DNA from: CAZMRF01 sp964568735
GTDB taxonomy: Bacteria > Acidobacteriota > Polarisedimenticolia > JACPZX01
NCBI GenBank assembly: GCA_964568735.1
Contig: CAZMRF010000010.1
Location: 32,014 to 96,013 of the forward strand
Length of the DNA stretch: 64,000 nt
Reading direction: 5' to 3'
Shown: piece by piece, positions 53,610 through 62,439 of the stretch
Numbering within the stretch: position 1 is the stretch's first letter
How the letters are laid out: each line of letters opens with the position of its first letter
The notes under the pieces: generated by a model
The model's database searches: none
The model's input: the letters and a program-made list of their open reading frames with translations, nothing else
Told to the model about the DNA's origin: nothing
Made by a program: the position numbers and the translations under genes

Positions 53610-53623
53610 CATGGTGGCCTAGC

Positions 53624-53998
53624 ATGGTGAGGATGAGCGGCGCACTCAGGCGCTCCGCGCCCATCTTCGCGGCGCTCGGGGACGAGACACGGCTGCGGCT
53701 CGTGGCCCGACTCTGCGCGGGCGGGCCACAGTCCATCGCCGGCCTCACGGCCGGCTCCGACATCACGCGGCAGGCCGTCACCAAGCACCTGGTCGTCCTC
53801 GCCGACGCCGGCCTGGTCCGGAGCGCGAGGCAGGGGCGGGAGAGCCGGTGGAGGCTGAAGCCGGAAAAACTCGAGGTGGCGAACCGCTACCTCGAGCTGA
53901 TCTCCGAGCAGTGGGGTCAACGACTCGAGGCGCTCGAGCGCCACCTCGATTCCATGCCCGGGAAGGGGGCGCGGGGCTCAAAGAAGAAGGGGGGCTGA
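53624..53998 (+). CDS. ArsR-family transcriptional regulator
   Basis: The 124-residue winged-helix protein has APIFAALGDETRLRLVARL, the recognition helix region SDITRQAVTKHLVVLADAGLV and the wing RQGRESRWRLKPEKLE. The C-terminal part (YLELISEQWGQRLEALERHL) is a dimerisation helix. The metal-binding ELCVCDL motif of ArsR/SmtB is absent; this is the non-metal subgroup usually paired with SRPBCC genes. ATG 53624 or 53633 may be used. It presumably binds the two GCAACC-N4-GGTTGC sites. Confidence 0.9.
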   Translation: MVRMSGALRRSAPIFAALGDETRLRLVARLCAGGPQSIAGLTAGSDITRQAVTKHLVVLADAGLVRSARQGRESRWRLKPEKLEVANRYLELISEQWGQRLEALERHLDSMPGKGARGSKKKGG

Positions 53999-54014
53999 GG
54001 CAACGGTTTCGCGA

Positions 54015-55292
54015 TCAGTCGAGCTGCGCGGCCATCAACAGGATCAGTTGCTTGACGCCGGTCGCGTAGGGCTCGATGTCCGCGTGCTCGGTCGGCGTGT
54101 GCGCCCCCTCGCCGGTGGTGACGCCGAGGGCGATGGCGGGGATGCCCATCTGGATCGCGATGTTGTGATCGGCGGTGCCGCGCGGGGTGAGGCTGATCTC
54201 CTCCCAGCCCAGCCAGGCCAGCGTGGCGCGCGCCGTCTGGACGATCCTCGACCGGACATGCCCCTCGATGCGGGCTCCTTCGAGGCGCTGCAAGACCTCG
54301 TGATCGAAGGTGACGCCGACCTCCTTCGCAGCCTCAGCGCCGATGTCGAGGATCCTCCGCTCCATGTCGCGGGCCGTCGCGGGATCGTTCGACCTGAGAT
54401 CCACCGTGAACCACGCATCGCGCGCCTGCGCATTCGGCACGTCTCCGCCGCCCAGGCTGCCGACGTTCAGCCAGGTTTCCATCTCCTCCGGGTAGCGGCG
54501 CAGCGGGAGGGCGTAGATGGCATCGACGGCCTTCGCGAGAGCCTGCGTCGTGCTGGGATGCTGGTAGCTCCGCAGCGTGTGGGCGCCCGAGGCCCGGAAG
54601 TGCATCTTCGTCCAGAGGATGGAGGTCGCGGCCCAGGAGACCTGACCGAGATAGCCGTCCACGGCCACGAAGGCGCCAACCTCGCCGCCCACCGACTCGA
54701 GGAAGGCCTTCGATCCCTTGAGCCCGACCTCCTCCTCGACGGAGGCCACGACAATGACGTCGGCCGGCGGGACGACACCGGCCCCCCTCACGAGCCGCGC
54801 GGCGCTGAGAACGGCGGCGAGACCGGAGGAGTCGTCGCGGACACCAGGGCCCTTCAGGAGCTTGCCCTCCCGGCGGACCGTGAACTCGTCCGTGGGAAGC
54901 GCGACGGTGTCCATGTGCGCCATGAAGACGGTCTTCTTCGCGGAGCGATCGCGGCCCGGGATGACTCCGATCACGTTGCCGGCGCCGTCGCGGCGGATCC
55001 CTTCGAGGCCCGCCTCCCGGAGCCGCTGCTCGCAGAGGCGAGCCCGCTGCTCCTCGTGCCCGGACGAGGCCGGCGTGGAGGCCATCTCGATCCACTCATC
55101 GAGGATGGTCCCGCGCTCGGCTTCCGCTCGCGCGAGGGCCGCGGCCACCTCGGGCCGCGCCGCGAGCTCGGCGATGGCGCCCGTAGGGATCTCCTCCTTC
55201 GGCGTGAAGGAAGTTTCCTGGAGCCATGCGGTCGTTCCGAGAAGCAGCACCGCCACGGAGGCGCCGAGGACGAGGGCGGGAAAGCGTCTCAT
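54015..55292 (-). CDS. M20 family metallopeptidase, exported
   Basis: The 425-residue protein has an N-terminal signal or anchor (ALVLGASVAVLLLGTTAWL). Dinuclear zinc-site motifs are FMAHMDTVALP, GPGVRDDSSGLAAVL, the catalytic/ligand Glu in VASVEEEVGLKGS, FVAVDGYLG and a late GEGAHTPTEHADI. It resembles tripeptidase/M20-M25-M40 enzymes. The start overlaps the upstream OPT transporter stop (ATGA). It likely trims peptides for uptake by that transporter. Confidence 0.92.
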   Translation of the reverse strand: MRRFPALVLGASVAVLLLGTTAWLQETSFTPKEEIPTGAIAELAARPEVAAALARAEAERGTILDEWIEMASTPASSGHEEQRARLCEQRLREAGLEGIRRDGAGNVIGVIPGRDRSAKKTVFMAHMDTVALPTDEFTVRREGKLLKGPGVRDDSSGLAAVLSAARLVRGAGVVPPADVIVVASVEEEVGLKGSKAFLESVGGEVGAFVAVDGYLGQVSWAATSILWTKMHFRASGAHTLRSYQHPSTTQALAKAVDAIYALPLRRYPEEMETWLNVGSLGGGDVPNAQARDAWFTVDLRSNDPATARDMERRILDIGAEAAKEVGVTFDHEVLQRLEGARIEGHVRSRIVQTARATLAWLGWEEISLTPRGTADHNIAIQMGIPAIALGVTTGEGAHTPTEHADIEPYATGVKQLILLMAAQLD

Positions 55293-57244
55293 GCGGCCAC
55301 GCTCTTCTCACGGGAGGCCCAGAGGAGCCAGCCCAGCGCGCCGAAGGCGGCGAGGGCCGCGATCTCGCCGGCGAGCCCCTCGAAGGCGAAGCCGAAGCCT
55401 CCGGGCTTGCCGCCCGAGTAGAAGGCGAAGAGAGCGATGCCCACGCCCATGAGGCCCTCTCCGGCGATGAAGCCCGAGCCGAGGAGAACGCCCTGCTCCG
55501 CGCTGGCCGTGGGGTCGAGCCCCTGGCGCTTCGCCCGGCGCTCGACAAGGGCCCGGATGCAGCCCCCGACGTAGACCGGTGACATCGTCGCCACGGGCAG
55601 GTAGACACCCACGGCGAAGGCGAGCGCCGGGATCTGGAGCAGCATCACGACGAGCGAGATGCCCGCGCCGGAGAGCACGAGTCCCCAGGGCAGGTTGGCC
55701 TGGAGGACTCCCTCGATCACGGTCTTCATGAGCGTGGCCTGAGGCGCGGCGAGATCCTTCGATCCGAAGCCGTAGGTCTCGCCCAGAAGCCACACCGATG
55801 CGGCCACGAAGACGGCCGGCACCCACGCGCCGATCAGCTCACCGGTCTGCTGCTTGCGCGGGGTGGCGCCCAGGATGTAGCCGGCTTTGAGGTCCTGGGA
55901 GATGTCCCCAGCGATCGAGGCGGCGACGCAGACGACCGTCCCCACTGTCAGGACCGTTGCCTGTCCCGTGATGTCGGTCCACCCCAGCGCGTAGAAGAGC
56001 GCGCTCGTGGCGAGAAGTGTGACGATGGCCATCCCCGACGTCGGGTTTGAGGTGACGCCCACCAGCCCGACGATCCTCGACGAGACGGTGACGAAGAGGA
56101 AGGCGAAGACGGCGATGCAGAAAGCGCCCAGCAGGCGAATCAGGATCGACCCGCCGGCCCCGAGGGTTACCGGAGAGATGACGATGACCGCGAGGACTGC
56201 GACGATGCCCAGGAGAAGGACCGGGCCGGGGAGATCGACATCGGTCCGGAGGGGCGTCCCCCCGGGCCGACCGGGGGCGCCTCCCGGAGCCGCGATTCCA
56301 CCGGCGTCGGGACTCGTCCTCTTGAAACCCTTGACCCCCGCGGCGAGCGCACGCGCCATCGTGGGGATCGCGCGCGCCGCCGCTACGACGCCAGCGAAGG
56401 CTACGGCCCCGGCGCCGATGTAGCGGATGTACCGGCTCCAGATCTGATCGGGCGCCATCTCGGCGATGGAGATGGCCGTCTCCGGGAAGAGCGGTGTCGC
56501 TAGCCCCTGCCCGAAATGCGCGATCAACGGGATCAGCCCGAGGCTGGCGAGGAGGCCTCCCGCCACCATGATCGCGCCGATCCGGTAGCCCAGGATAAAC
56601 CCCACGCCCAGGAGCGCGGCCGTGGTCTCCATCCCCACGAGGCCTTTGTCGAGGAATGGGACCGCCATGGAGATCTCTTCCGGCCAGAGGTGAGCCAGCG
56701 AGACGATCCCTTTCAGGAGAGCGCCGAGCCCCAGCCCGATGAAGACGTTGCGCGCCCGCGAGCCGCCCGCGTCGGCGGCCATCAGGACCTGCGCGGCGGC
56801 CGTTCCCTCCGGGTAGGGCAGTGTCTCGTGCTCGCCCACGATCAGGTACCGGCGCAGCGGGATCATGAAGAGGATCCCGAGCGTCCCTCCAAGCATGGCC
56901 AGCGCCGTGATCTTCGCGATGGAGGGATCGAGGCCCCACATGAAGAGGGCGGGGATGGTGAAGATGATGCCCGAGGCCAGCGACGAGGAGGCCGAACCCG
57001 TCGTCGCGACGATGTTGTGCTCGAGGACCGTGGCGCGGCCGAGGAGCGGCGCGAAGGCCCTGAAGAGCGCCACGGACATCACGGCCACCGGGATCGACGT
57101 GCTGATCGTGAGGCCCACGCGAAGGCCCAGGTAGGCGTTCGCGCACCCGAACACGATCCCCAGGAACGAGCCGGCCAGGACGGCCTTGAGCGTGAAGTCG
57201 GCCATCCGCGTTTCGGCGGGGACATAGGGCTTGAACTCGCTCAA
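55289..57244 (-). CDS. OPT family oligopeptide (or metal-chelate) transporter
   Basis: The 651-residue protein has about 15 hydrophobic segments and opens YVPAETRMADFTLKAVLAGSFLGIVFGCANAYLGLRVGLTISTSIP, the OPT signature region; VGVTSNPTSGMAIVTLL and LKAGYILGATPRKQQTGELIGAW are further family blocks. OPT members use proton-coupled uptake of peptides or iron chelates. Coupling to an M20 peptidase favours peptides. The frame ends at the M20 start. Confidence 0.93.
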   Translation of the reverse strand: MSEFKPYVPAETRMADFTLKAVLAGSFLGIVFGCANAYLGLRVGLTISTSIPVAVMSVALFRAFAPLLGRATVLEHNIVATTGSASSSLASGIIFTIPALFMWGLDPSIAKITALAMLGGTLGILFMIPLRRYLIVGEHETLPYPEGTAAAQVLMAADAGGSRARNVFIGLGLGALLKGIVSLAHLWPEEISMAVPFLDKGLVGMETTAALLGVGFILGYRIGAIMVAGGLLASLGLIPLIAHFGQGLATPLFPETAISIAEMAPDQIWSRYIRYIGAGAVAFAGVVAAARAIPTMARALAAGVKGFKRTSPDAGGIAAPGGAPGRPGGTPLRTDVDLPGPVLLLGIVAVLAVIVISPVTLGAGGSILIRLLGAFCIAVFAFLFVTVSSRIVGLVGVTSNPTSGMAIVTLLATSALFYALGWTDITGQATVLTVGTVVCVAASIAGDISQDLKAGYILGATPRKQQTGELIGAWVPAVFVAASVWLLGETYGFGSKDLAAPQATLMKTVIEGVLQANLPWGLVLSGAGISLVVMLLQIPALAFAVGVYLPVATMSPVYVGGCIRALVERRAKRQGLDPTASAEQGVLLGSGFIAGEGLMGVGIALFAFYSGGKPGGFGFAFEGLAGEIAALAAFGALGWLLWASREKSVAA

Positions 57245-57318
57245 CGAGGCTCTCCCCCCGCCGCTCGGCGGGACGCGGCATCGTACCCGAGGCCGTTCTC
57301 TCGGGCAAGAAGTGGTCA

Positions 57319-57434
57319 GCGCGAGACGGAGGGTCGCCCTGCGCTCCTACTTCCGGCCGGAGTCACGTCGAGGACAGATCACACATCACGGCCGGCCTCC
57401 AGACGTACGCTCCGGGCGACCCTCCGTCTCGCGC
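57319..57434. repeat. Perfect 21-bp inverted repeat with 74-nt loop
   Basis: The left arm 57319-57339 (beginning GCGCGAGACGGAGGG) and the right arm 57414-57434 are exact reverse complements over 21 nt. Inside the loop CCGGCCG (57353-57359) can pair with CGGCCGG (57389-57395). The element fills most of the 239-nt gap between the divergent OPT and glycosyltransferase genes. It could be a structured RNA, a MITE-like insertion or a transcription stop for either side. Nothing else is visible in the gap apart from the -10 box at 57470. Confidence 0.85.
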
Positions 57435-57469
57435 CATCGACCGCTATCCATTTCATCCGATCGCCGGAG

Positions 57470-57475
57470 TAGACT
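57470..57475 (+). promoter_or_regulatory. -10-like TAGACT 8 nt before the glycosyltransferase start
   Basis: TAGACT is followed by 8 nt and then ATG 57484, with no ribosome-binding site between. The same TAGACT occurs at 58760-58765, before the 58817 gene. Confidence 0.4.
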
Positions 57476-57483
57476 CGCGCACC

Positions 57484-58650
57484 ATGCCGACTGTCGAGCC
57501 CGCGGACCGCAGCCTCCCCTCGGTGCTTCACATCAACACCGAGAAGACGTGGCGCGGGGGGGAGAGCCAGGTCTTTTCTCTGGTGACGGGACTCCGGAAG
57601 GCGGGCCATCGGGTCTGTGTCGCGGCTCTGCCCGGCGGCGCCCTCGCGGGCAGGTGCCGCGAGGCGGGGATCGACCTCTTCGAGGTCAAGATGGCAGGCG
57701 ACCTCGACATCGGCGCGGCTTCGAGGATAGCCCGCTTCGCACGGGAGCGCGGCTTCGACATCCTCCACGCGCACACGGCGCGGGCTCACGCCCTGGGGCT
57801 CCTCGCGCGGCACATGGGAGCGCCGGGGAAGCTCGTCGTGGCGCGCCGGCTGGATTTTCCCATCTCGACCGGGCTGGCCGGACGGCTCAAGTACCGCTCG
57901 AGCAGGGTCGACATGTTCCTGGCCGTGGCCGACGTGATCCGGAGGATCCTCATCGAGGCCGGCGTCTCACCGGGGAAGATCAGGGTGGTCAACTCCTCCA
58001 TCGACCTGAGCCGATTCGAAGAAGCCCGCTCGCGCCGTGCGTCCCTTCGTGCCGAGGTGCGGGACGAGCTGGGCCTGCCCCATCACGATCCCGTCATCGG
58101 CAACGTGGCTGCGCTGGCCGATCACAAGTCGCAAACCGATCTCATCGCGGCGGTGCCCGCGCTCCTGCGCGAGATCCCGGCGGCGCGCGTGATCATCGCA
58201 GGCGAGGGCAAGCTGCGCCCCGCCCTCGAAGCGCAGATCCGATCTCTCGGGCTGGGAGAGCGTGTCCGGATCCTCGGCTTCCGCAGCGACGTGCCCCGCC
58301 TTCTCGCGGCCCTCGACCTCTTCGTGATGTCCTCGAAGCTGGAGGGCTTCTGCAACTCGGTCCTGGAGGCCTTCGCCATGAGCCTCCCCGTCGTGGCCAC
58401 GCGCGCCGGCGGCCTCCCGGAGATGGTCTTCGACGGAGAGACGGGCCTCCTCACGCCCGTGCACGACCCGGCGTCGCTGGCCGCGGCCCTCGTGAGGATG
58501 CTCGGTGACGGGGAAATGGCCCGGCGCATGGCCGAGGCCGGCCGGCGCCTGGTGGAGTCGCAGTACACCGCGGAGCGAATGGTCGAGCGGACGCGCGCCG
58601 CCTACGCGGATCTCCCCGGCCTCTCCCTCCACGCCTCACGCGGCTCCTGA
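57484..58650 (+). CDS. Glycosyltransferase family 4 protein
   Basis: The 388-residue GT-B enzyme has the N-terminal acceptor domain (VLHINTEKTWRGGESQVFSLV, DILHAHTARAHALGLL), a linker and the C-terminal donor domain (IGNVAALADHKSQTDLIAAV, RVIIAGEGKLRPAL, VRILGFRSDV). The E-x7-E motif is SKLEGFCNSVLEAFAMSLPVVA. Retaining GT4 enzymes build LPS, capsule or glycolipids; the acceptor cannot be told. It is monocistronic. Confidence 0.93.
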   Translation: MPTVEPADRSLPSVLHINTEKTWRGGESQVFSLVTGLRKAGHRVCVAALPGGALAGRCREAGIDLFEVKMAGDLDIGAASRIARFARERGFDILHAHTARAHALGLLARHMGAPGKLVVARRLDFPISTGLAGRLKYRSSRVDMFLAVADVIRRILIEAGVSPGKIRVVNSSIDLSRFEEARSRRASLRAEVRDELGLPHHDPVIGNVAALADHKSQTDLIAAVPALLREIPAARVIIAGEGKLRPALEAQIRSLGLGERVRILGFRSDVPRLLAALDLFVMSSKLEGFCNSVLEAFAMSLPVVATRAGGLPEMVFDGETGLLTPVHDPASLAAALVRMLGDGEMARRMAEAGRRLVESQYTAERMVERTRAAYADLPGLSLHASRGS

Positions 58651-58816
58651 CGACTTCCTCCGCGATCTCGATCTCTATTTCGGCCGTTGCCGCTGTCGTT
58701 CTCCACGAGGACCCTCGAGGGGGATGGATCGACGCGCGCGGCCGGGCTTCGATCCGCGGTAGACTCCCCGGAGAAGAGCACGAGCCGGAGCCGCGGGGTG
58801 GCGGCGGGAGTCAACC

Positions 58817-58972
58817 TTGACCACCGAGATCGAGCAGACCTACGACGACGGAACGGACCTGACGCTCATCCGATGGATGCTCTCGCTCAGCCCCATCGAG
58901 CGTCTCGAGGTCCTCCAGTCGAGCGCTGGCTCGCTCCAGAGGCTGCGCGAAGTTGCCCGCTCCGAGCCCTGA
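58817..58972 (+). CDS. Small protein (51 residues) paired with a nucleotidyltransferase
   Basis: The TTG start follows GGAG by 6 nt. The product TTEIEQTYDDGTDLTLIRW, then MLSLSPIERLEVLQS and a short tail, is helical and has no enzyme motif. The D-x-T-L-I-R-W-M-L-S-L-S/T-P-x-E-R-L-x-V-L-Q pattern recurs, in my recollection, in short genes just upstream of nucleotidyltransferase-fold genes. It overlaps the next gene by 20 nt. The pair looks like a two-gene module, perhaps toxin-antitoxin-like. Confidence 0.7.
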   Translation: MTTEIEQTYDDGTDLTLIRWMLSLSPIERLEVLQSSAGSLQRLREVARSEP

Positions 58973-59447
58973 CTACCTGGCCTTGCTGAGGGCGCTCGAC
59001 AGCTACGGCGTCGAGTTCATCGTGGTCGGCGGAGTCTGCGCCGTACTCCACGGCGCTCCCATGGCGACGTTCGACCTCGACGTGGTCCACTCCCGCAGCC
59101 CCGAGAACGTCGACAGGCTCCTTTCGGTCCTGGGGGCGTTGAAGGCCACGTCCCGATCGCAACCGGGCCGGGACATCCGGCCGGATCGCTCTCACCTGGC
59201 GTCACCCGGACATCAGCTCCTGATGACCGTCCATGGCCCCCTCGATCTTCTCGGAAGCGTCGGAGCAGGCCGTGGCTACGAGGAGCTGCTTCCTCGAGCG
59301 GAAGAGCTCCGCCTGGCGCCGGATCTGAAGATCCGCCTGCTGAGCCTGGAGACGCTCATCGAGCTCAAGGAAGAGACCTCTCGCGAGAAGGATCTGGCCG
59401 TTCTACCCCTTCTTCGCCACACCCTCCGCGAGAGGAAAGGATCGTGA
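58953..59447 (+). CDS. Nucleotidyltransferase-fold protein
   Basis: The 164-residue protein starts at a TTG and shows the minimal polymerase-beta-like motif: EFIVVGGVCAVLHGAPMATFDLDVVHSRSPE, with the GG pair and D-x-D. A C-terminal helical part (LLSLETLIELKEETSREKDLAVLPLL) resembles AbiEii/MNT relatives. It overlaps the preceding small gene by 20 nt, so the two are co-translated. Members act as antitoxins, toxins or tRNA modifiers; which applies here is unknown. Confidence 0.82.
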   Translation: MPAPSPDYLALLRALDSYGVEFIVVGGVCAVLHGAPMATFDLDVVHSRSPENVDRLLSVLGALKATSRSQPGRDIRPDRSHLASPGHQLLMTVHGPLDLLGSVGAGRGYEELLPRAEELRLAPDLKIRLLSLETLIELKEETSREKDLAVLPLLRHTLRERKGS

Positions 59448-59475
59448 GCGGGGGCGGTGTGAGCGCGTAATGCCG

Positions 59476-59752
59476 TCACTTCGGGGGCGCCGTTCCCCGG
59501 GCCAGATCGCGGCTCCGTCCCGATCCGTCGGCGGCGGAGGTGATCTCGTGGAGCCAGATGTCATCGTTGCCACTCTCCTGGGAGGTGACGGCCACGCGAT
59601 CCCCCGACGGCGAAAGAGCGGGGTTGAACTGCTCCTCCTGCTCGTCGCCGATGGTTCGAGCGACCAGCCCCTGCCTGTCCACCAGGACCAGACGTGTAAG
59701 GCGGGGGGGCGCGGGGCGCACATAGGCGAAGGCGCTGTCTGGAAACTCGTTG
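59476..59752 (-). pseudogene. Remnant of a kinase-type TolB-like beta-propeller protein
   Basis: The minus-strand frame AFAYVRPAPPRLTRLVLVDRQGL, then FNPALSPSGDRVAVTSQESGNDDIWLHEI, is plainly one blade and a half of the PD40/TolB-like propeller found at the C terminus of acidobacterial Ser/Thr kinases. A stop codon lies about eight residues upstream in frame, and it ends after 81 recognisable residues. No kinase domain is nearby, so this is a fragment, probably cut by insertion of the adjacent mobile element. Confidence 0.65.
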
Positions 59753-59755
59753 CCT

Positions 59756-60189
59756 TGTGGTCAATTCGTTGTGCTCTGGAGTGCTCCCCAGTCTTGGAGA
59801 CATGTTGGAGACGGAGTTGCCAACGCTACTATCACGCCATCCTCGCTTGAAGGGTTGGCCGACATCCGCCGCCACAACGATGTTGATCGGGCCCGAGTGG
59901 CGCCGCATGGTGTTCTGGATCCCGCTGCGCCCGAAGGGCCCGCTGACCACTCGAGCTGGGCCCCGAGAGCGCATCGGATCCCCCCGCCAGGTGTACGCGT
60001 GCTGACGGTGAACGTTCACGGCGTCACGGTCTGTGACACCGAAGGGATGCCGGTTGCTCGCCGCCCCCCGGAACGCCCCGGGCGCGCAACCCGCCACACT
60101 TCAGAGCTTGGGTCGTCCCGCGTCGTTGCGGACGAGGATCGCCTGACACCCTCCACGTACGGGCATTCGTCTCGCACCACTCGCGGCCC
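59756..60189. other. Non-coding or decayed stretch before the transposase
   Basis: Open frames on both strands here lack homology I can see and have uneven composition. The segment is likely degraded sequence flanking or belonging to the IS91-like element. No terminal repeat could be identified. Confidence 0.5.
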
Positions 60190-61795
60190 ATGGAGCGCCT
60201 CTCCCCGGCGGCCGGGCACGATCCGGTCGCCCCCGCATACGAGCGCCATCGTCCGGAGGAGACCGTTCTCTATGGCGTCGTCCAGTCGGAACTGGAGAGC
60301 TTTCTGGCCCGCGTGCGCGACCGTCCCCTGCCGCGATTCGTCGAGCGCGAGTTCCGCGGATTCCTCGAGTGCGGCATCCTCGCCTACGGTTTTCTCCGCG
60401 TCCACTGCGACGCCTGCGGCCGTGATCGGATCGTCGCCTTCTCCTGCAAGGGACGCGGTTTCTGCCCCTCCTGCCTCGGCCGCCGCATGGCCGACACCGC
60501 CGCCCACCTCGTCGACCGCGTGCTCCCCGAGGTCCCGGTCCGCCAGTGGGTCCTGACGCTCCCCTTCGCCCTCCGGTACCGTCTGGCGTACGACGCCGCC
60601 CTCACCTCGCTGGTGCTGCGGGAGTTCGTCCGCGGAGTGTTCGCCTCCTACCGCCGCCGTGCCCGGGAACGTGGCCCCATCCGGCGGCGCCGGGGAGGCG
60701 CCATGACCTTCATTCAGCGCTTCGGCGACGCGCTGAACCTCAACGTGCACTTTCACACCCTCATGCTCGACGGCGTCTACGAGCGCTATGGCGAGCCGGG
60801 CATGCGCTTCCGGGCGCTGCCCCCTCCGGACGATGACGAGGTGCGGCGCGTCGTCGAGCGCGTCGCCGGCCGGGTCGCGCGTCTCATGGAGCGCCGCGGC
60901 CTCGGTAGGGACGCCGACCCCGCCGACGCCGACCCTCTGGGTTCCGCGCAACCGACCCTCGCAGGCCTCGCCGCCGACTCGGTCCGCGGATTGGCCCCCG
61001 GCGGCGGGCGCCCCGCCCGGCGCGGCGACCGCATCGACCCCGAGGATCTGTCTGCACCCGCGACACCCCGCTGCGCCGCCGCCATGGGCTTCACGTTGCA
61101 CGCCGACGTCGCCGTCCCCGCCCGCGATCGCCGCCGCCTCGAGCGCCTCTGCCGCTATGTCGCGCGACCGCCCGTGGCGAACGATCGCCTGGAACGCCTG
61201 CCCGATGGCCGGCTTCTCTACCACCTGCGCCATCGCTGGCGCGACGGCACGACACAGATCGTGTTCGAGCCGCACCAACTCCTGGGCCGCCTGGTATCCC
61301 TCATCCCGGCCCCCCGCGCGCACCAGGTCCGCTATCACGGCGTGCTTGCCCCCTGCGCCGGCTGGCGCGATCGGGTGGTCCCGGCGGGGCCTCACGCCGG
61401 CAAGGCCGCGCGGCCCGCGCGGTGCCGGAACGTACCTGCCGAGGAGACTGGCCAAGGCGGCCCGGGTGCGGAAGTGGGAGACAGCGCCAGACCCCCGGAC
61501 CGCAGAGCGGCAGAGCCATCAACGGCCGCCGGGAGCGGCCGCCCACTGCGCCGCTACGCCTGGGCGGATCTGCTGCGCCGGGTGTTCGCGGTGGAGGTCC
61601 TGGAGTGTCCCGACTGCGGCGGGCGGATGCGGATCCTCGCCGCCATCCATCCGCGTGGTCGTCGCAGCCGCGATCCATCCGCCCGAGGCCACTCGCGCCA
61701 TACTGGAGTGTCTGGGCCTGCCGGAACGCTCACCGCCCACCGACCCCGCTCGACCCGAGCCCGAGTCCCCCGAGCCAGCGCCTTCCGACTGGTAG
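60190..61795 (+). pseudogene. IS91-family transposase, frameshifted near its C terminus
   Basis: The frame starts at ATG 60190. The N-terminal zinc-binding region (CDACGRDRIVAFSCKGRGFCPSC) is followed by the HUH motif in NVHFHTLMLDG and the catalytic-Tyr region CRYVARPPVANDRLE, then HQLLGRLVSLIPAPRAHQVRYHGVLAP. This is the rolling-circle transposase of IS91-like elements. The ending CPDCGGRMRILAAIHP should continue PPEATRAILECLGLPE, but that lies in another frame, stopping at 61795. A 28-nt duplication at 61639-61683 explains the shift. As sequenced, the frame instead runs on to 62001 with non-homologous residues. Activity is doubtful, though the catalytic core is whole. Confidence 0.85.
61639..61683 (+). 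repeat. 28-nt tandem duplication in the transposase
   Basis: GCCGCCATCCATCCGC (61639-61654) recurs as GCCGCGATCCATCCGC at 61667-61682 with a period of 28 nt. Since 28 is not a multiple of three, it breaks the frame. The intervening GTGGTCGTCGCA and 5 nt of the next unit (17 nt, 61655-61671) also recur at 61809-61825. Confidence 0.85.
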
Positions 61796-62022
61796 GCCCC
61801 CACGCCGGGTGGTCGTCGCAGCCGCCCGCCGCCGGAACCCGACCGCCCGGGATGCCGGACAAAGGTCGACGTGCGTCCCCCCGCCGCCTTGCGCCCTCTC
61901 GCCACACGCCACCCACCCGCCAGCACAGCTTGAATCCACCCGCAGCCCGGTCCCCCGCCCGCTTCCCCCACCCCATGTCGAACCCGAGGTTGACGGAATA
62001 GATCTTACCGGACCTAAAATCT

Positions 62023-62043
62023 CAGCTTGAACGGCCTATGCGC
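62023..62043 (+). repeat. 21-nt junction repeat, copy A
   Basis: The 21 nt beginning CAGCTTGAACGGCCTATG are identical to 63437-63457. A 12-nt core also occurs at 62416-62427. This copy lies between the transposase and the asparagine synthetase fragment, so it may mark an end of the IS91-like element. Confidence 0.8.
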
Positions 62044-62415
62044 GGGCACTAACAATGATGGGGCTCGAAGTAGCCATAATCCCTTTGTACTCTAGGGTTT
62101 ACCCCATCTCCGGACTGGAGCGGGCTCCCCTGCCTTGCAAGAATCGTGCCGCGCCGGGCTGGAGATGGCCTAAACCCTTGAAAACAATGGGCTAGCACCC
62201 GGAAAGGCTCGGCTGGTTGACGGTGGACCGATTGGCCGAAGGGTGGCCTTCATGGACTTCGCGGGCTGCAAGCGTCCTGGACGCGAGGCAGAGGCGGAGG
62301 GCCCGTGGGCTATGCGAGACTGTGCAAGCAACCAGGAGGAGGCGTCATGCGGTACAGGATTACGGTTCGTGGGCGGCTCGAGAGCGATGCGGAGATGCTC
62401 TGGGAGCGAGCTATG

Positions 62416-62428
62416 CGGCCTATGCGCC
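62416..62428 (+). repeat. Partial junction repeat, copy C
   Basis: CGGCCTATGCGCC is shared with copy B (63446-63458), 12 of 13 nt also with copy A. It sits where homology of the asparagine synthetase fragment ends on the C-terminal side. Confidence 0.6.
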
Positions 62429-62439
62429 CACGATTTCGG

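Larger units (their letters stand above)
61796..62439. other. Mobile-element flank with no supported gene
   Basis: Beyond the transposase the sequence is non-coding as far as I can see and locally poorer in G+C (62000-62200). It contains one copy of the 21-nt junction repeat (62023-62043) and a third partial copy at 62416-62428. Confidence 0.5.

Noticed and set aside
59561..60097. Minus-strand frame of 178 residues next to the propeller remnant
   Set aside because: No recognisable domain; the real propeller fragment is in a different frame, and composition is irregular.
62030..62170. Possible integron attC site (CTAACAA and related words) near repeat copy A
   Set aside because: The R and L core boxes and the expected imperfect inverted repeat could not be found, and no integron integrase is present.
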